Of a stretch of 64,000 nt of DNA, positions 17,251 through 27,200 are shown piece after piece. Position 1 is the stretch's first letter. Each line of letters starts with the position of its first letter. Under the pieces are notes generated by a model. That model was not told where the DNA came from. It saw nothing but the letters and a program-made list of their open reading frames with translations, and did no database searches. Location of the stretch: positions 1,984,001 through 2,048,000 of the forward strand of contig NZ_CP024634.1 of the NCBI RefSeq assembly GCF_003711265.1, written 5' to 3'. The translations under genes and the position numbers were made by a program. The stretch comes from Bathymodiolus thermophilus thioautotrophic gill symbiont (lineage in GTDB: Bacteria > Pseudomonadota > Gammaproteobacteria > PS1 > Pseudothioglobaceae).

Positions 17251-19281
17251 ATGTTTAAAATATCCCAATTATTGTTATTATCTTTATTTGTATTTATCGC
17301 TAGTTGTAAAAGTGCTAGCGAAAATCCTGTTATGCTAGCGGGAGATAATCCTATGAGAATTGCAGTAGGCACCCCCTATGTTGAACCAGGTCTCATCTTT
17401 GGCGTTAACGAAACAAACCTACCTATAATTGACGATTCAGCACTTGATATCAATATAGCAGGCACTTATTCAGTTGTATATACTTATACAAAATCAAATA
17501 ACTCAAAAATAATACTAAGAAGAGTGGTAATAGTCGGCGATGACGCTATTATCGCTGGAGAGGAAGATCCACTTTATAAATATCAATGGCATTTGCACAA
17601 TACCAAGCAAAAGAATTTTGCACAAGAGCCAGGTGTTGCAGGCGAAGATATTAATATTAATGGAATCGTTACAAAGGATGAATTCAATGGTGAAGGTATT
17701 TTAATTGCTGTAGTAGATACAGGTCTAGAAATTAATCATATGGATTTAAAAAATAATATCGTTCCAGGTGGGTCTAGAGAGTTTACCGAAGGGAGGAATT
17801 ACCTTACTTCTAATATTTCCCCTTCAAGGCATGGCACCAGTGTTGCTGGCATTATTGCTGCTGAAGGCTGGAATGGCGTGGGTGGCAGAGGTGTTGCGCC
17901 AAAGGCCAAAATGATTGGATTCAATTTGTTGAAAAATCAAAATATCGCAAATTTTATCTCTGCATTAGGCGGTGCTGACTTTTCAAAAGAGGTTGATATA
18001 TTTAATCAAAGTTACAGCACAAATACCAATCATGTCATACACAGTTATCCAGAGATAGAAGCTCAATATAAATTTGGCACTTTGGGTAAGGGAAACATGC
18101 CTGCCTTGCGTGAAGGCAAAGGGGCAATTTATGTTAAAGCGGCAGGCAATGGCTTTTCATCAATTAAAGATAGCGACAACAACGATATTTCAGAATGCAT
18201 TGCCAGTAAGCGACACCAATTAAGTTGTAAAAATACCAATATGGATCCAAAAAACACCTTACCTTACAATATTGTCGTGGGTGCAATCAATGCAAAAGGT
18301 AAAAAAAGTAGTTACTCCTCCGCTGGCTCAAGTATTTGGATAAGTGCACCCGGTGGAGAATATGGGGTAACAAATCCAGCAATTTTAACCACTGACCAAT
18401 CTGGTTGTAACCAGGGTTACTCAGCAAGTAGTGGCAGTAGTAATTGCAACTACACTTTTAAATTTAACGGCACTTCAAGTGCTGCACCTATAGTGAGCGG
18501 TGCAATTGCCGTTATACTCAATGTCAACCCTAAGCTGACTTGGCGTGATATCAAATATATTCTAGCAGAAACTGCCGAACAAGTAGATCCTGAGGCAATG
18601 GACACCACCATTACAATTAACAGTGAAAATGATTATATCGCCGAATCAAAATGGATAACCAACAAGGCCGAAAGGGGCTCAAAAGGAGGATATAAGTTTC
18701 ATAACTACTATGGATTCGGACGAATTGATATAGACAGAGCAGTAAAATTTACTCAAAATTATACCATTCCTGATACTCCTGCTCCTTGGGTAGAAAAAGA
18801 ATGGGTGCATAGCAACGCTATTAATCAACCCATACCTAATAGCGATAAAAATGGGCTCAAGCGTATATTACCCATAGGTATGGCCGATAATCTAACTATT
18901 GAAGCGGTGCAAATTAATCTTAATGTTGAACATACTTATGCAGGAGAATTGTCCATTGAACTCACCTCCCCTTTGGGAACAAAAAGTATATTGTTAAATG
19001 CCCACAACGGTTTTGAACGCACTTCATGCCCTGTAAATGATTCGAATATAGATAATTCAGATAAAGATTGCTACAAAGACAGAAACTTAGTAGATTTGAA
19101 ATTACTCTCTAACGCTTTTTATGGTGAAAAATCTCAGGGAAACTGGATACTCAAAATTGTTGATGTCGTAAACTTAGAAGGCGCAACAGAAAGAAATGAG
19201 AGCACTGAAAATCCCAAAAGAACAGTGCACACGGGTAAACTTATAAATTGGTCCATTAAAATATTTGGGCATGAGCGTTAA
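17251..19281 (+). CDS. Kexin-like subtilase lipoprotein with P domain
   Basis: A 676-residue protein counted from ATG 17251; a TTG at 17242 is an alternative start, with GAGG at 17235-17238. The signal peptide ends in a lipobox (FIASC), so it is probably a lipoprotein. A DUF5011-like Ig domain follows (about residues 25-95), then the S8 catalytic domain with Asp in AVVDTG, His in SRHGTSVAG, Asn in KAAGNG and Ser in FNGTSSAAP (about 156, 194, 300 and 409). The C-terminal 150 residues form a P/Homo B domain (YAGELSIELTSPLGT, then GKLINWSIKIFG). This plan is that of kexin-like bacterial proteases such as Aeromonas ASP. The gene 15 bases downstream resembles its external chaperone. It is likely a surface or secreted maturation or host-protein-cleaving protease. 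Confidence 0.88.
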   Translation: MFKISQLLLLSLFVFIASCKSASENPVMLAGDNPMRIAVGTPYVEPGLIFGVNETNLPIIDDSALDINIAGTYSVVYTYTKSNNSKIILRRVVIVGDDAIIAGEEDPLYKYQWHLHNTKQKNFAQEPGVAGEDININGIVTKDEFNGEGILIAVVDTGLEINHMDLKNNIVPGGSREFTEGRNYLTSNISPSRHGTSVAGIIAAEGWNGVGGRGVAPKAKMIGFNLLKNQNIANFISALGGADFSKEVDIFNQSYSTNTNHVIHSYPEIEAQYKFGTLGKGNMPALREGKGAIYVKAAGNGFSSIKDSDNNDISECIASKRHQLSCKNTNMDPKNTLPYNIVVGAINAKGKKSSYSSAGSSIWISAPGGEYGVTNPAILTTDQSGCNQGYSASSGSSNCNYTFKFNGTSSAAPIVSGAIAVILNVNPKLTWRDIKYILAETAEQVDPEAMDTTITINSENDYIAESKWITNKAERGSKGGYKFHNYYGFGRIDIDRAVKFTQNYTIPDTPAPWVEKEWVHSNAINQPIPNSDKNGLKRILPIGMADNLTIEAVQINLNVEHTYAGELSIELTSPLGTKSILLNAHNGFERTSCPVNDSNIDNSDKDCYKDRNLVDLKLLSNAFYGEKSQGNWILKIVDVVNLEGATERNESTENPKRTVHTGKLINWSIKIFGHER

Positions 19282-19296
19282 AAAAAGGAGGGCAAC

Positions 19297-19818
19297 ATGC
19301 GTATATTCAATAAACACCTAATACTTTCATTATCTTTGCTAATTGCGATTAACATCAATGCTTTAACATTAGATAGGGGCGTCAATAGCGTCATACAAAA
19401 TGACAATGAAGCAATTGGTTTTTCTGTTGCTGGGGATAAATATTGGTTGATTCAAGAAGGCTATGCAACAACTGACGAAGCCACTTGCCCATCTTCAAAA
19501 AAAATGGGTTATTATCAAATCGTTATCAGCGGATGCCCAAAACCAAATAATGCCAAAGAAATTGCCGTCAATGAAAGGACGGGAAATATTGCCGTTCTCA
19601 CAGGACAATTAATCATTAAATTAAAAACATTTAACAATCAAACGCTGACAGCATTAGAAAACGAATACAATTTAACCATCAATAATAAATTTCCACATTT
19701 AGACCTTGTATTTGCCACTACCAATAAGGTTGTTACTGCAAGCAAAGAGGTTGCTGAACATGACAATGTTAGTAGTGTCAAAATAGATTTAATAAAATAT
19801 ATGTTGACATTAAATTAA
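19297..19818 (+). CDS. Probable external chaperone of the adjacent subtilase (ASP ORF2-like)
   Basis: A 173-residue secreted protein with a signal peptide (about 1-22, ending NINA). ATG 19297 has a strong AAAGGAGGG. The C-terminal half (about 105-170), GQLIIKLKTFNNQTLTALE followed by LDLVFATT and EVAEHDNVSSVKIDLI, looks like a subtilase propeptide/I9-like fold. In Aeromonas, the kexin-like protease ASP lacks a propeptide and needs ORF2, encoded just downstream, to fold. The protease here also shows no obvious propeptide between its Ig domain and catalytic core. The two genes are certainly one operon (15-base gap). The chaperone role is inferred from position, size and the propeptide-like segment. 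Confidence 0.65.
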   Translation: MRIFNKHLILSLSLLIAININALTLDRGVNSVIQNDNEAIGFSVAGDKYWLIQEGYATTDEATCPSSKKMGYYQIVISGCPKPNNAKEIAVNERTGNIAVLTGQLIIKLKTFNNQTLTALENEYNLTINNKFPHLDLVFATTNKVVTASKEVAEHDNVSSVKIDLIKYMLTLN

Positions 19819-19854
19819 CTCTGTAATTGCCGTAGGAAAATGTTATGCCATTTT

Positions 19855-19926
19855 GAGACCTCTGCATTAGACATAAATATTAACAAAACAACTTTCACTC
19901 ATTTTTAAAAAAATAGCAAAAAAAAA
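19855..19926. repeat. Left part of a second-subtype inverted-repeat element
   Basis: GAGACCTCTGCATTAGACAT, AAATATTAAC and CAACTTTCACTCA match the left ends at 16897 and, in worn form, 50923, but the right half is missing. It lies between two convergent genes and may have been cut off by a deletion next to proB. Confidence 0.6.
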
Positions 19927-19927
19927 G

Positions 19928-20698
19928 TTAGCAATAAATTGAAGTGCCGATGCGTTTACCCGCTTGTAAATGAGTTAGCACATTGTCAATTTTACCTGAG
20001 GCAATAATGGTATTGGTGTTAGTCTTAGCGGCAGTTTTAGCGGCCAAAACTTTGGTATACATACCGCCAGACCCTAACGACCCACCCGTTCTGCCAGCAA
20101 CTTTTTCCAGTTTTTCATCGTTTACATGGATTTCATCAATTAACTTAGCATTGGGATTTTGGCGTGGGTCGGCATCATATACGCCCCCTTGGTCGGTTAA
20201 GATAATCAGTTGATCTGCTCCCACTAAATTTGCCACAAGTGCCGCCAAAGTATCGTTATCGCCTAATTTAATTTCATCCGTGGCAACGGTGTCATTTTCA
20301 TTAACAATCGGTACAATGTTTAATGCTATTAGATGGTTTAAGGTAGCACTAACATTTTCGCTCTGCTTGAGATTGGCAAAATCATCATGAATTAACAACA
20401 CTTGTGCGGTGTGAATATCGTGTTTAGAAAATAAAGATTCATAAGTTTGCACCAAACCCATTTGCCCAACGGCAGCAGCAGCCTGTAGTTGGTGAATGTT
20501 GTTTGGTCGAGTTGTCCAACCTAGGCGTTGCATACCTTCGGCAATCGCCCCACTGGACACCAACACCACATCAATATTCTGATGCTTAAGTTCGCTGATT
20601 TGTGCCACCCATGCGGCAATGGCAATTTTATCCAAGCCTTTGCCATCATTCGTTAGTAACGCAGAACCTATCTTAATTACCCATCTTTTATTCATCAT
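19928..20698 (-). CDS. proB: Glutamate 5-kinase, short form without PUA domain
   Basis: This cytoplasmic enzyme phosphorylates glutamate on its gamma carboxyl, the first step of proline synthesis. At 256 residues it has only the amino-acid-kinase domain; the E. coli enzyme has about 367 with a C-terminal PUA domain. Motifs: [57 protein letters not shown] and [13 protein letters not shown]. The start (ATG 20698, or 20695) lies inside the obg 3' end, an 11-base overlap, so the two are coupled. The stop is close to a truncated repeat element, but the kinase domain looks complete, so short ProB is probably the native form. Confidence 0.92.
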   Translation of the reverse strand: MMNKRWVIKIGSALLTNDGKGLDKIAIAAWVAQISELKHQNIDVVLVSSGAIAEGMQRLGWTTRPNNIHQLQAAAAVGQMGLVQTYESLFSKHDIHTAQVLLIHDDFANLKQSENVSATLNHLIALNIVPIVNENDTVATDEIKLGDNDTLAALVANLVGADQLIILTDQGGVYDADPRQNPNAKLIDEIHVNDEKLEKVAGRTGGSLGSGGMYTKVLAAKTAAKTNTNTIIASGKIDNVLTHLQAGKRIGTSIYC

Positions 20699-21701
20699 TT
20701 AGTGATTTTATTAACGCAAACAGTCCTTCGATTAAATCCTTACAGCCCAAGCCATTTAAGGCAGAAATATGGAACACTTCACCTTGGTATTTAATCGCCT
20801 TTACAATATCAGCAGTAATCTTTGCTCGCTCATCTTCTGGCAATAAATCCATTTTGTTAATTGCCAATAACCGAGGTTTGCTTGCTAATTCTTGGTCATA
20901 TTTTGCCAATTCATTTTCAATGATTAAGAAATTTTTCACCGGATCTGAGCCATCAGCAGGCATCACATCTACTATATGTAATAATGCCTTGGCACGAGAC
21001 AAATGTTTTAAAAATTCAAACCCCAAACCCACACCTTCACTAGCATCCTCAATCAATCCGGGGATGTCTGCCATAACAATATGTTCGTCATAATAAGACA
21101 CCACACCCAAAGACGGATGCAAGGTGGTAAATGGGTAATCTGCCACCTTGGGTCTGGCACTAGAAATTTGGCGAATTAAACTTGATTTGCCTGCATTTGG
21201 CATACCGAGCAAGCCAATGTCTGCCATTACGCTCATTTCTAAACCAATTTCACGCACCTCACCCGGCGAACCCGGTGTGGTTTTTCGTGGTGCACGATTG
21301 ATACTGGATTTAAATCGTGTGTTGCCTAAACCGTGAAAACCGCCTTTGGCAACCAACATAACTTGCTCGTGTGTAATCATCTCGCCAATTAATTCATCGG
21401 TTTCTAAATCATACACCTTAGTGCCTAACGGGATCTCAACAGTTAAATGTTGTGCCGATTTTCCTCTTTTATTTTGACCTGACCCAGGTTGTCCATTTTT
21501 AGCTCTAAACAGGCGGTTAAAACGAAATTCACTCAGCGTGTTTAATCCCTCCTGCCCACGAAAATAAATATGTCCACCGTCGCCACCGTCGCCACCGTCA
21601 GGCCCGCCATCGGGAATATATTTTTCTCGACGAAAACCCAAACATCCTGCACCACCTTTGCCAGCTTCAATACGAATACTAGCAGAATCTACAAACTTCA
21701 T
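20688..21701 (-). CDS. obg: Obg/CgtA GTPase
   Basis: An essential ribosome-associated GTPase that acts in 50S subunit maturation and stress control. The 337 residues include the glycine-rich Obg fold (about 1-158, with [12 protein letters not shown] at 32-43) and a G domain with GMPNAGKS (166-173, P-loop), [16 protein letters not shown] (switch II/G3) and NKMDLL (G4). The C-terminal OCT extension is short. ATG 21701. The order obg-proB is common in proteobacteria; the usual upstream partners rplU-rpmA are absent here, since the divergent waaA follows directly. Confidence 0.97.
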   Translation of the reverse strand: MKFVDSASIRIEAGKGGAGCLGFRREKYIPDGGPDGGDGGDGGHIYFRGQEGLNTLSEFRFNRLFRAKNGQPGSGQNKRGKSAQHLTVEIPLGTKVYDLETDELIGEMITHEQVMLVAKGGFHGLGNTRFKSSINRAPRKTTPGSPGEVREIGLEMSVMADIGLLGMPNAGKSSLIRQISSARPKVADYPFTTLHPSLGVVSYYDEHIVMADIPGLIEDASEGVGLGFEFLKHLSRAKALLHIVDVMPADGSDPVKNFLIIENELAKYDQELASKPRLLAINKMDLLPEDERAKITADIVKAIKYQGEVFHISALNGLGCKDLIEGLFALIKSLNDE

Positions 21702-21745
21702 AAAAAACCATTAAAATACAATGAATGAAATTATACCATCCATAA

Positions 21746-23005
21746 ATGAATCAAACCCTATACAACCTAATTGGATATTTATTATTACCCATTATGCTAT
21801 TACGCTTATTTTTTAAAGGCTTAACAACGCCTGCTTACGGCAAAAGAATCGGTGAACGACTGGGGTTTGTCAGTAGCATTCCTGAGGGTGTTATTTGGGT
21901 GCATTGTGTTTCAGTAGGGGAATTTAGAGCGGCAACTGTATTGATTGATGCGCTAATAAAGCAATATCCACAGTATCAAATACTGATTACCAGTACAACG
22001 CCCACTGGTTCACAGGCCATCCAAGACACTTATCAAAAAAAAGTGCTACATTACTATTTTCCTTTTGATTTACCGTTAATTGTGAATCGTTATGTTAAAA
22101 AAATCAATCCAAAAATCTGTATTTTGTTAGAAACGGAAATTTGGCCGAGTTTGTTTTACACTTTACACAAAAACAAAATTCCAAGTTTACTGGTAAATGC
22201 CAGGCTTTCTCCTCGCTCACTAGAAAGATACCAAAAATTTGCACCAAAATTGGCAAAAAAAACGCTAAACAAACTCAATGTCATTGCCACACAAAGCCAA
22301 AACTCTGCCCAGCGTTTTATCAAACTCGGTGCAAACAAAGACAAAGTTATGATGGCAGGCAATATCAAATTTGAACTAAACCCTACTGTAAACAAAGCCA
22401 TCTCCAAGCAACTCAATGACTTAGTAGGCAAGCGTAAAGTGGTGGTTTTTGCCAGCACCCACAAAGGCGAGGAAGTGCAAATCATTGAAGCCTACGCCAA
22501 ACAAAAAAACAAAATTGACGCCCTACTCATCATCATCCCCCGACACCCTGAACGCTTCAATGAAGTTTACAAACTTGCACAAAAAAACAAAATTAACATT
22601 ATCAACCGTTCCGACAATCAAGTTTGCACCCACTGTGACATACTTTTAGGTGATTCCATGGGTGAAATGATGAATTATTTTGATGTTGCTAATGTGGTTT
22701 TTATGGGTGGTAGTTTAGTCAAAACAGGGGGGCACAATATGCTTGAACCTGCCGCCCTCGCCAAGCCCATCCTCTTCGGCACCCATGTCTTTAACTTCGC
22801 CGAAATATCAACCGATTTACTCAATCAAAATGCGGCTATTCAAGTGCAAAATGCCGATGAACTGTTTGTCAAAATTGCCCTTTTATTAACCCACGAAGAA
22901 ACTGCCCAATCCCTAGGAAATAACGCTCAACAATACCTCCAATCCAAACAAGGTGCGACCAGCAAACTTATGCAAAAAATTACTTCATACCATTTTCAAA
23001 AATAA
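21746..23005 (+). CDS. waaA: 3-deoxy-D-manno-octulosonic acid (Kdo) transferase
   Basis: An inner-membrane-anchored glycosyltransferase that adds Kdo from CMP-Kdo to lipid A precursor, so the cell makes LPS. The 419 residues are the usual length. An N-terminal membrane anchor (about 5-25) is followed by the N-lobe with VHCVSVGEFRAA (E59, the catalytic Glu), ITSTTPTGSQ and LLETEIWPSL, then the C-lobe with GNIKFE, FASTHKGEE, IIPRHPERF and GGHNMLEPAALAKP. ATG 21746 is 44 bases from the divergent obg start. It appears monocistronic. Confidence 0.95.
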   Translation: MNQTLYNLIGYLLLPIMLLRLFFKGLTTPAYGKRIGERLGFVSSIPEGVIWVHCVSVGEFRAATVLIDALIKQYPQYQILITSTTPTGSQAIQDTYQKKVLHYYFPFDLPLIVNRYVKKINPKICILLETEIWPSLFYTLHKNKIPSLLVNARLSPRSLERYQKFAPKLAKKTLNKLNVIATQSQNSAQRFIKLGANKDKVMMAGNIKFELNPTVNKAISKQLNDLVGKRKVVVFASTHKGEEVQIIEAYAKQKNKIDALLIIIPRHPERFNEVYKLAQKNKINIINRSDNQVCTHCDILLGDSMGEMMNYFDVANVVFMGGSLVKTGGHNMLEPAALAKPILFGTHVFNFAEISTDLLNQNAAIQVQNADELFVKIALLLTHEETAQSLGNNAQQYLQSKQGATSKLMQKITSYHFQK

Positions 23006-23060
23006 AATGAACAATATATTGCTAACACTTAGGCGATTATAAGTGCCATATTATTCATCT

Positions 23061-23076
23061 TGAGACCTTTGCATAA
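23061..23076. repeat. End fragment of the GAGACC element family
   Basis: TGAGACCTTTGCATAA only; the rest of the element is absent. It lies between convergent genes, about 56 bases after waaA. Confidence 0.4.
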
Positions 23077-23087
23077 CTAAAGAAATT

Positions 23088-23972
23088 TTAGCGTAAATGC
23101 TTGTTAATAAAATCTGCTGTTCTTTGATTGGCATCTTTGGTTGCCAAATCATCAGCAAATGTTCTGGATTGCATTCTAAAATCAAATCCCCTGCCCACAC
23201 CCGGATAGACAATCAACTCTGCTGGTACGCCATTATTTTTTAAAATATCAATACCCAAAAAAATGGGGCGCATTCTTTGGTATTGCTCATGCTCGCCGAT
23301 AAAAACCAGCGTTGGCACTTTAAGTTGATTAAGTTGCGATGCATATTGATACACTTGCTCAACTTCGGGTGCATTTGGGTCTTGCCAATGTGGATAATAC
23401 GACACATAGCATGCCACCTTGTTTATTTGCCGATTGTGCGTTACTAAAGCCTTAAGCGTCATATAACCGCCACGAGTGTGTGAAACAACGCACGCTTTAT
23501 CACTGCTAATATCAGTGCGTTGTAATAGCACATCAATACCTTTGGCAACATGCTTGTCGTAAATTTCATTGTGCTGAATTGGCATGGGCGATTGCATATA
23601 AGTGCCATACATATCAGGGGCAAGCACAATAAAGCCACGCGCTGCTAAACGCTTTACCCGTGGTAAAACCAAATCATCAAGCCCTCGACGACCATGTTGA
23701 AACAACACGGCTGGATATTTACCTGGCTTGATTGGCTTAAACACATAGCCTTCAACAGTTACACCGTCATCGTTATAAGTGATTTCTTCGGTGGTAACTT
23801 GATAATTTTTTGGCGTAGGCAATTGCCCTTGCTGCCACCATGCATCGTTCCACCATGATTTGTCTTGGTCTTGCGGGTAGTTAATTTCAATCCAAGGTTT
23901 TGACGGATGCACACCTGCAAAAGCCATATTGACAAATAATAACGAAACCAATAAATAAATAATTTTTTCCAT
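23088..23972 (-). CDS. Secreted dienelactone-hydrolase-like alpha/beta-hydrolase with altered triad
   Basis: The start is taken at ATG 23972 (294 residues) because it begins directly with a signal peptide (residues 1-19, ending AFA); a longer frame reaches 24059 but overlaps the divergent gene. The fold signs are PAVLFQHGRRG (oxyanion loop), GFIVLAPDMYG, the nucleophile elbow SHTRGG at 164-169, TLVFIGEHEQ (acid loop) and YPGVGRGFDF. In active family members the elbow has Ser or Cys and the last motif has HGF; here they read Thr166 and Arg261. The protein may therefore be inactive, use Thr, or bind a ligand only. It is probably periplasmic; the substrate is unknown. Confidence 0.75.
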   Translation of the reverse strand: MEKIIYLLVSLLFVNMAFAGVHPSKPWIEINYPQDQDKSWWNDAWWQQGQLPTPKNYQVTTEEITYNDDGVTVEGYVFKPIKPGKYPAVLFQHGRRGLDDLVLPRVKRLAARGFIVLAPDMYGTYMQSPMPIQHNEIYDKHVAKGIDVLLQRTDISSDKACVVSHTRGGYMTLKALVTHNRQINKVACYVSYYPHWQDPNAPEVEQVYQYASQLNQLKVPTLVFIGEHEQYQRMRPIFLGIDILKNNGVPAELIVYPGVGRGFDFRMQSRTFADDLATKDANQRTADFINKHLR

Positions 23973-23993
23973 ACGATTGATTATAATGATTAA

Positions 23994-24239
23994 ATGGATT
24001 GTTGCAATGAAAAAATAGACAAAAAACTGCTGTGTTATTGTTTTAACATTAGTGAGCACGCTTATTTCGAAGCCTTAAAACAAAACAAAGCACATATTTT
24101 AAAAGAATTCGTGGTTTTTCAAACGAAGCACAATTATTGTCATTGCAAAAATCTTAACCCTTCAAAACAATGCTGTTTGAAAGATTTTAAAGCACTAGAA
24201 AAAGCAAAAAGACCAATCCAGCACAAGATAAAGCGCTAG
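23994..24239 (+). CDS. Small Cys-rich protein, BFD/CopZ-like [2Fe-2S] candidate
   Basis: An 81-residue protein with eight Cys. CYCFNISEHAYFEAL resembles the first half of BFD-type [2Fe-2S] domains (CxCFxVsexxixeAi), and about 30 residues later come CHC and CC, which can supply the second pair. No usual C-x2-C follows the standard spacing exactly, so the assignment is tentative. It is divergent from the hydrolase-like gene, 21 bases apart, and ends 24 bases from the convergent giant RTX gene. No clear ribosome binding site precedes ATG 23994. Confidence 0.55.
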   Translation: MDCCNEKIDKKLLCYCFNISEHAYFEALKQNKAHILKEFVVFQTKHNYCHCKNLNPSKQCCLKDFKALEKAKRPIQHKIKR

Positions 24240-24263
24240 ATTGCCATCATAAGTCCATTGACA

Positions 24264-27200
24264 CTATACAAGCACCAAGTTGCCCTCAGCAATCATATCA
24301 TTCAACAAATTGGCACTATAACCAACATCTGTTAAAGTAATGGTTACTGAGCTATTAAGCACACCAGTGCCGTCATGGTCAATAGTCAGTTTAGTGCCAG
24401 TACCACTAGCGGCAGCTGTTACAAAATCACTCAGATGAGAGGCAAAACCATGCCCTATCAACAAATCCTTAAGGTCAATAACATCTGCATTGGCATTTGT
24501 ATTTGTGTTTCCCACAATAAAGTCGGTAATAATGTCGTTACCTGCGTTTTTAAAACCGTAATCAAAGACATCTCTGCCACCTTCACCCGTTAAAGTATCA
24601 TTGCCTGCACCACCAACTAAGATATCATTTGTAGCGCCACCTTTCAGCGTATCATCACCGCCTAAGCCATGTATCGTGGTTTTTGTGCTAATTGCAGTAA
24701 GTGTATCAGCATCAGCAGTACCTTGTATCGTCTTACTGCCATCAAAGTTGTCATTAATAATCCAACTATAGGTGTCTATCAAATATTGCCTAGCAGTGGC
24801 GTCAGTGTAGTTTGCAATACCCCACTCGACATTACTTTGAATGGCAGTCTCTCCTGCCTCAGTATCAAGTTTTGCCCAGCCGCGTAAAATGTTATCCATA
24901 TTAGCCATTACTGATTTTTCGGTAAACATAGACTTTGCCTTTATTAAACTTGAAATATCCCAACTACCAATGTCTTGGTTAAAGGCGCTTGCACCTGCAA
25001 ACATCAACTGCATGGTGGTCACTTTGCCAACATTCCAGTTACCAATATCTTGGTTAAAGGCAGTGGCTTCCCAAAACATACTAGTCATATCAGTTACCTT
25101 ACCAACATTCCAACTGCAAAGATCTTGATTAAAGGTAATTGCTCTAAAAAACATAGAGTCCATATTGGTCACATTGCCAACATCCCAACTGCCAATGTCT
25201 TGGTTAAAGACAACTGTACCCCCAAACATAAGAGCCATATCAGTCACTTTGCTAACATTCCAGTTGCCAATGTTTTGGTTAAAGTCAGCTGCATAATAAA
25301 ACATCCCAAACATATTGATCACTTCGCCAACATTCCAACTGCTAATGTCTTGGTTAAAGACGATCGCCCTGCGAAACATATCGGTCATAATAGTTACATT
25401 ACCAACATCCCAACTGCTGAGGTCTTGGTTGAAAACATAGGCATTACTAAACATCTGATGCATATCAGTCGCCCCACTAACATCCCAACTGTTAATGTTT
25501 TGGTTGAAATCGTCTGTGCGAAAAAACATGCCAGACATATCGATCATATTGCTTACATCCCAACCGCTAATGTCTTGGTTAAAGAGGTTAGAACTGGCAA
25601 ATGCTCTGCCAGCATTAGTCACATGAGACACATCCCAATCCGTTAAATCAAAGTAAATGACGCCATACTTGCACTTACCTGGCTGAGTATCAACCAGAGT
25701 TTTTAAATAGTAAAGTTTGGTGGTATTTTTAGTGGTAGCATTGGCATTACCAGCAATATCTGTAAAGGCGCCTGCTGCAACCGTAATAGCAACATTAGAA
25801 TGCATTCCGCCTAGGCTTGGGGTTACTGTAATAGTGTATTTAGTGTCACTTACTTTGGTAAATGAACCTGAATTAATAGTGCCATTGACAATATCAATAT
25901 CATCTACGGTGAACGACCCATGCTTAATAACTTCATTAAAATTAAATGTGATTGTGTTAGCGGCAGCATCTTTACCGCCACAACCCACAATCGTCAGGGT
26001 TGGCTTAACAGGCTCAAGCACCAAGTTGCCATTAGCAATCAAATCAATTAACAAGTGAGTGCTATAGGTAACATTTGATAACGCAATGGTTATTGAGTCA
26101 TTAAAGTCTTTAATACCGTCATGGTCAATAGTTAACCTAGTGCCACCAGTGCTATTAGCAGCCGCTGTTACAAAATCACTCAGATTTACAGCAGAACTAT
26201 ATCCTACCAATAAGTTACTAAGGTTAATAACATCTGCATTAGCATTTGTACTCACCTTGCCCACGGTAAAATCGGTAATAATATCATTGCCTGCATTTTC
26301 AAAACCGTAATAAAAGGAATCTCTGCCACCTTTACCCGTTAAAGTATCATTGCCAGCACCGCCAACTAAAGTGTCATCTGTGGAGCCACCAATTAGCGTA
26401 TCATCGCCGCCTAAGCCATGCAGTGTGGTTTTTGTGCTAATTGTGACAAGTGTATTAGCGGAAGAAGTGCCCTGCATCGTCTTACTGTCATCAAATTTTT
26501 CATAGTTAATATACCAATCATATGTGTCTATTAAATATTGTCTAGCAGTGGCATCGGTATAGGTTCCAATACTCCACTTAACCTTCTCCTGAATGGCAGT
26601 CTCCCCTGCTGCAGTATCAAGCTTTGCCCAACCACGCAAGATGTCATCCATATTATTTGTAGCACCATAAAACATATCTTCTGCATGTGTTAAACTTGAA
26701 ATATTCCAATTGCCAATATTTTGGTTAAAGGCGCTTGCCGAATAAAACATACGAGACATATTGGTCACATTGTCAACATTCCACTTGCCAATATCTTGGT
26801 TAAAAGAATGTGCCAACTGAAACATCTTAGACATATCGGTCACTTTACTTACATCCCACCTACCAATGTCTTGGTTAAAGGCTTGTGCACCATCAAATGC
26901 TTTGCTGGCATTATTTACATGAGACACACTCCAATTCGTTAAATCAGTGTCATGACCTTTGCCATCAATATCAACCCGATCTTTTAAAGTGTTAAGTTTG
27001 GTTGTATTTTTAGTGATGACAGTATTGATATCACCAGCAACATCCACAAAGGTGTTTGCTGCAACCATAACAGCAACATTAGAATGTTTTCCGCCTAGAT
27101 TTGGGGTAACCTGAATGGTGTATTGAGTCTCACTTACTCTGGTGAATGAACCAGCGTTGATGGCGCCATTTTCAATATTGATATTATCGACAGTAAACAA

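Noticed and set aside
19928-20698. proB as a truncated pseudogene because it lacks the PUA domain
   Set aside because: The kinase domain has all its motifs and a normal end; PUA-less glutamate kinases exist, so it is treated as a functional short form.
24975-25646. Long plus-strand ORFs opposite the DUF285 repeats, with regular repeats of their own
   Set aside because: They mirror the codon periodicity of the minus-strand repeats and recur opposite every DUF285 block; they are antisense shadows.
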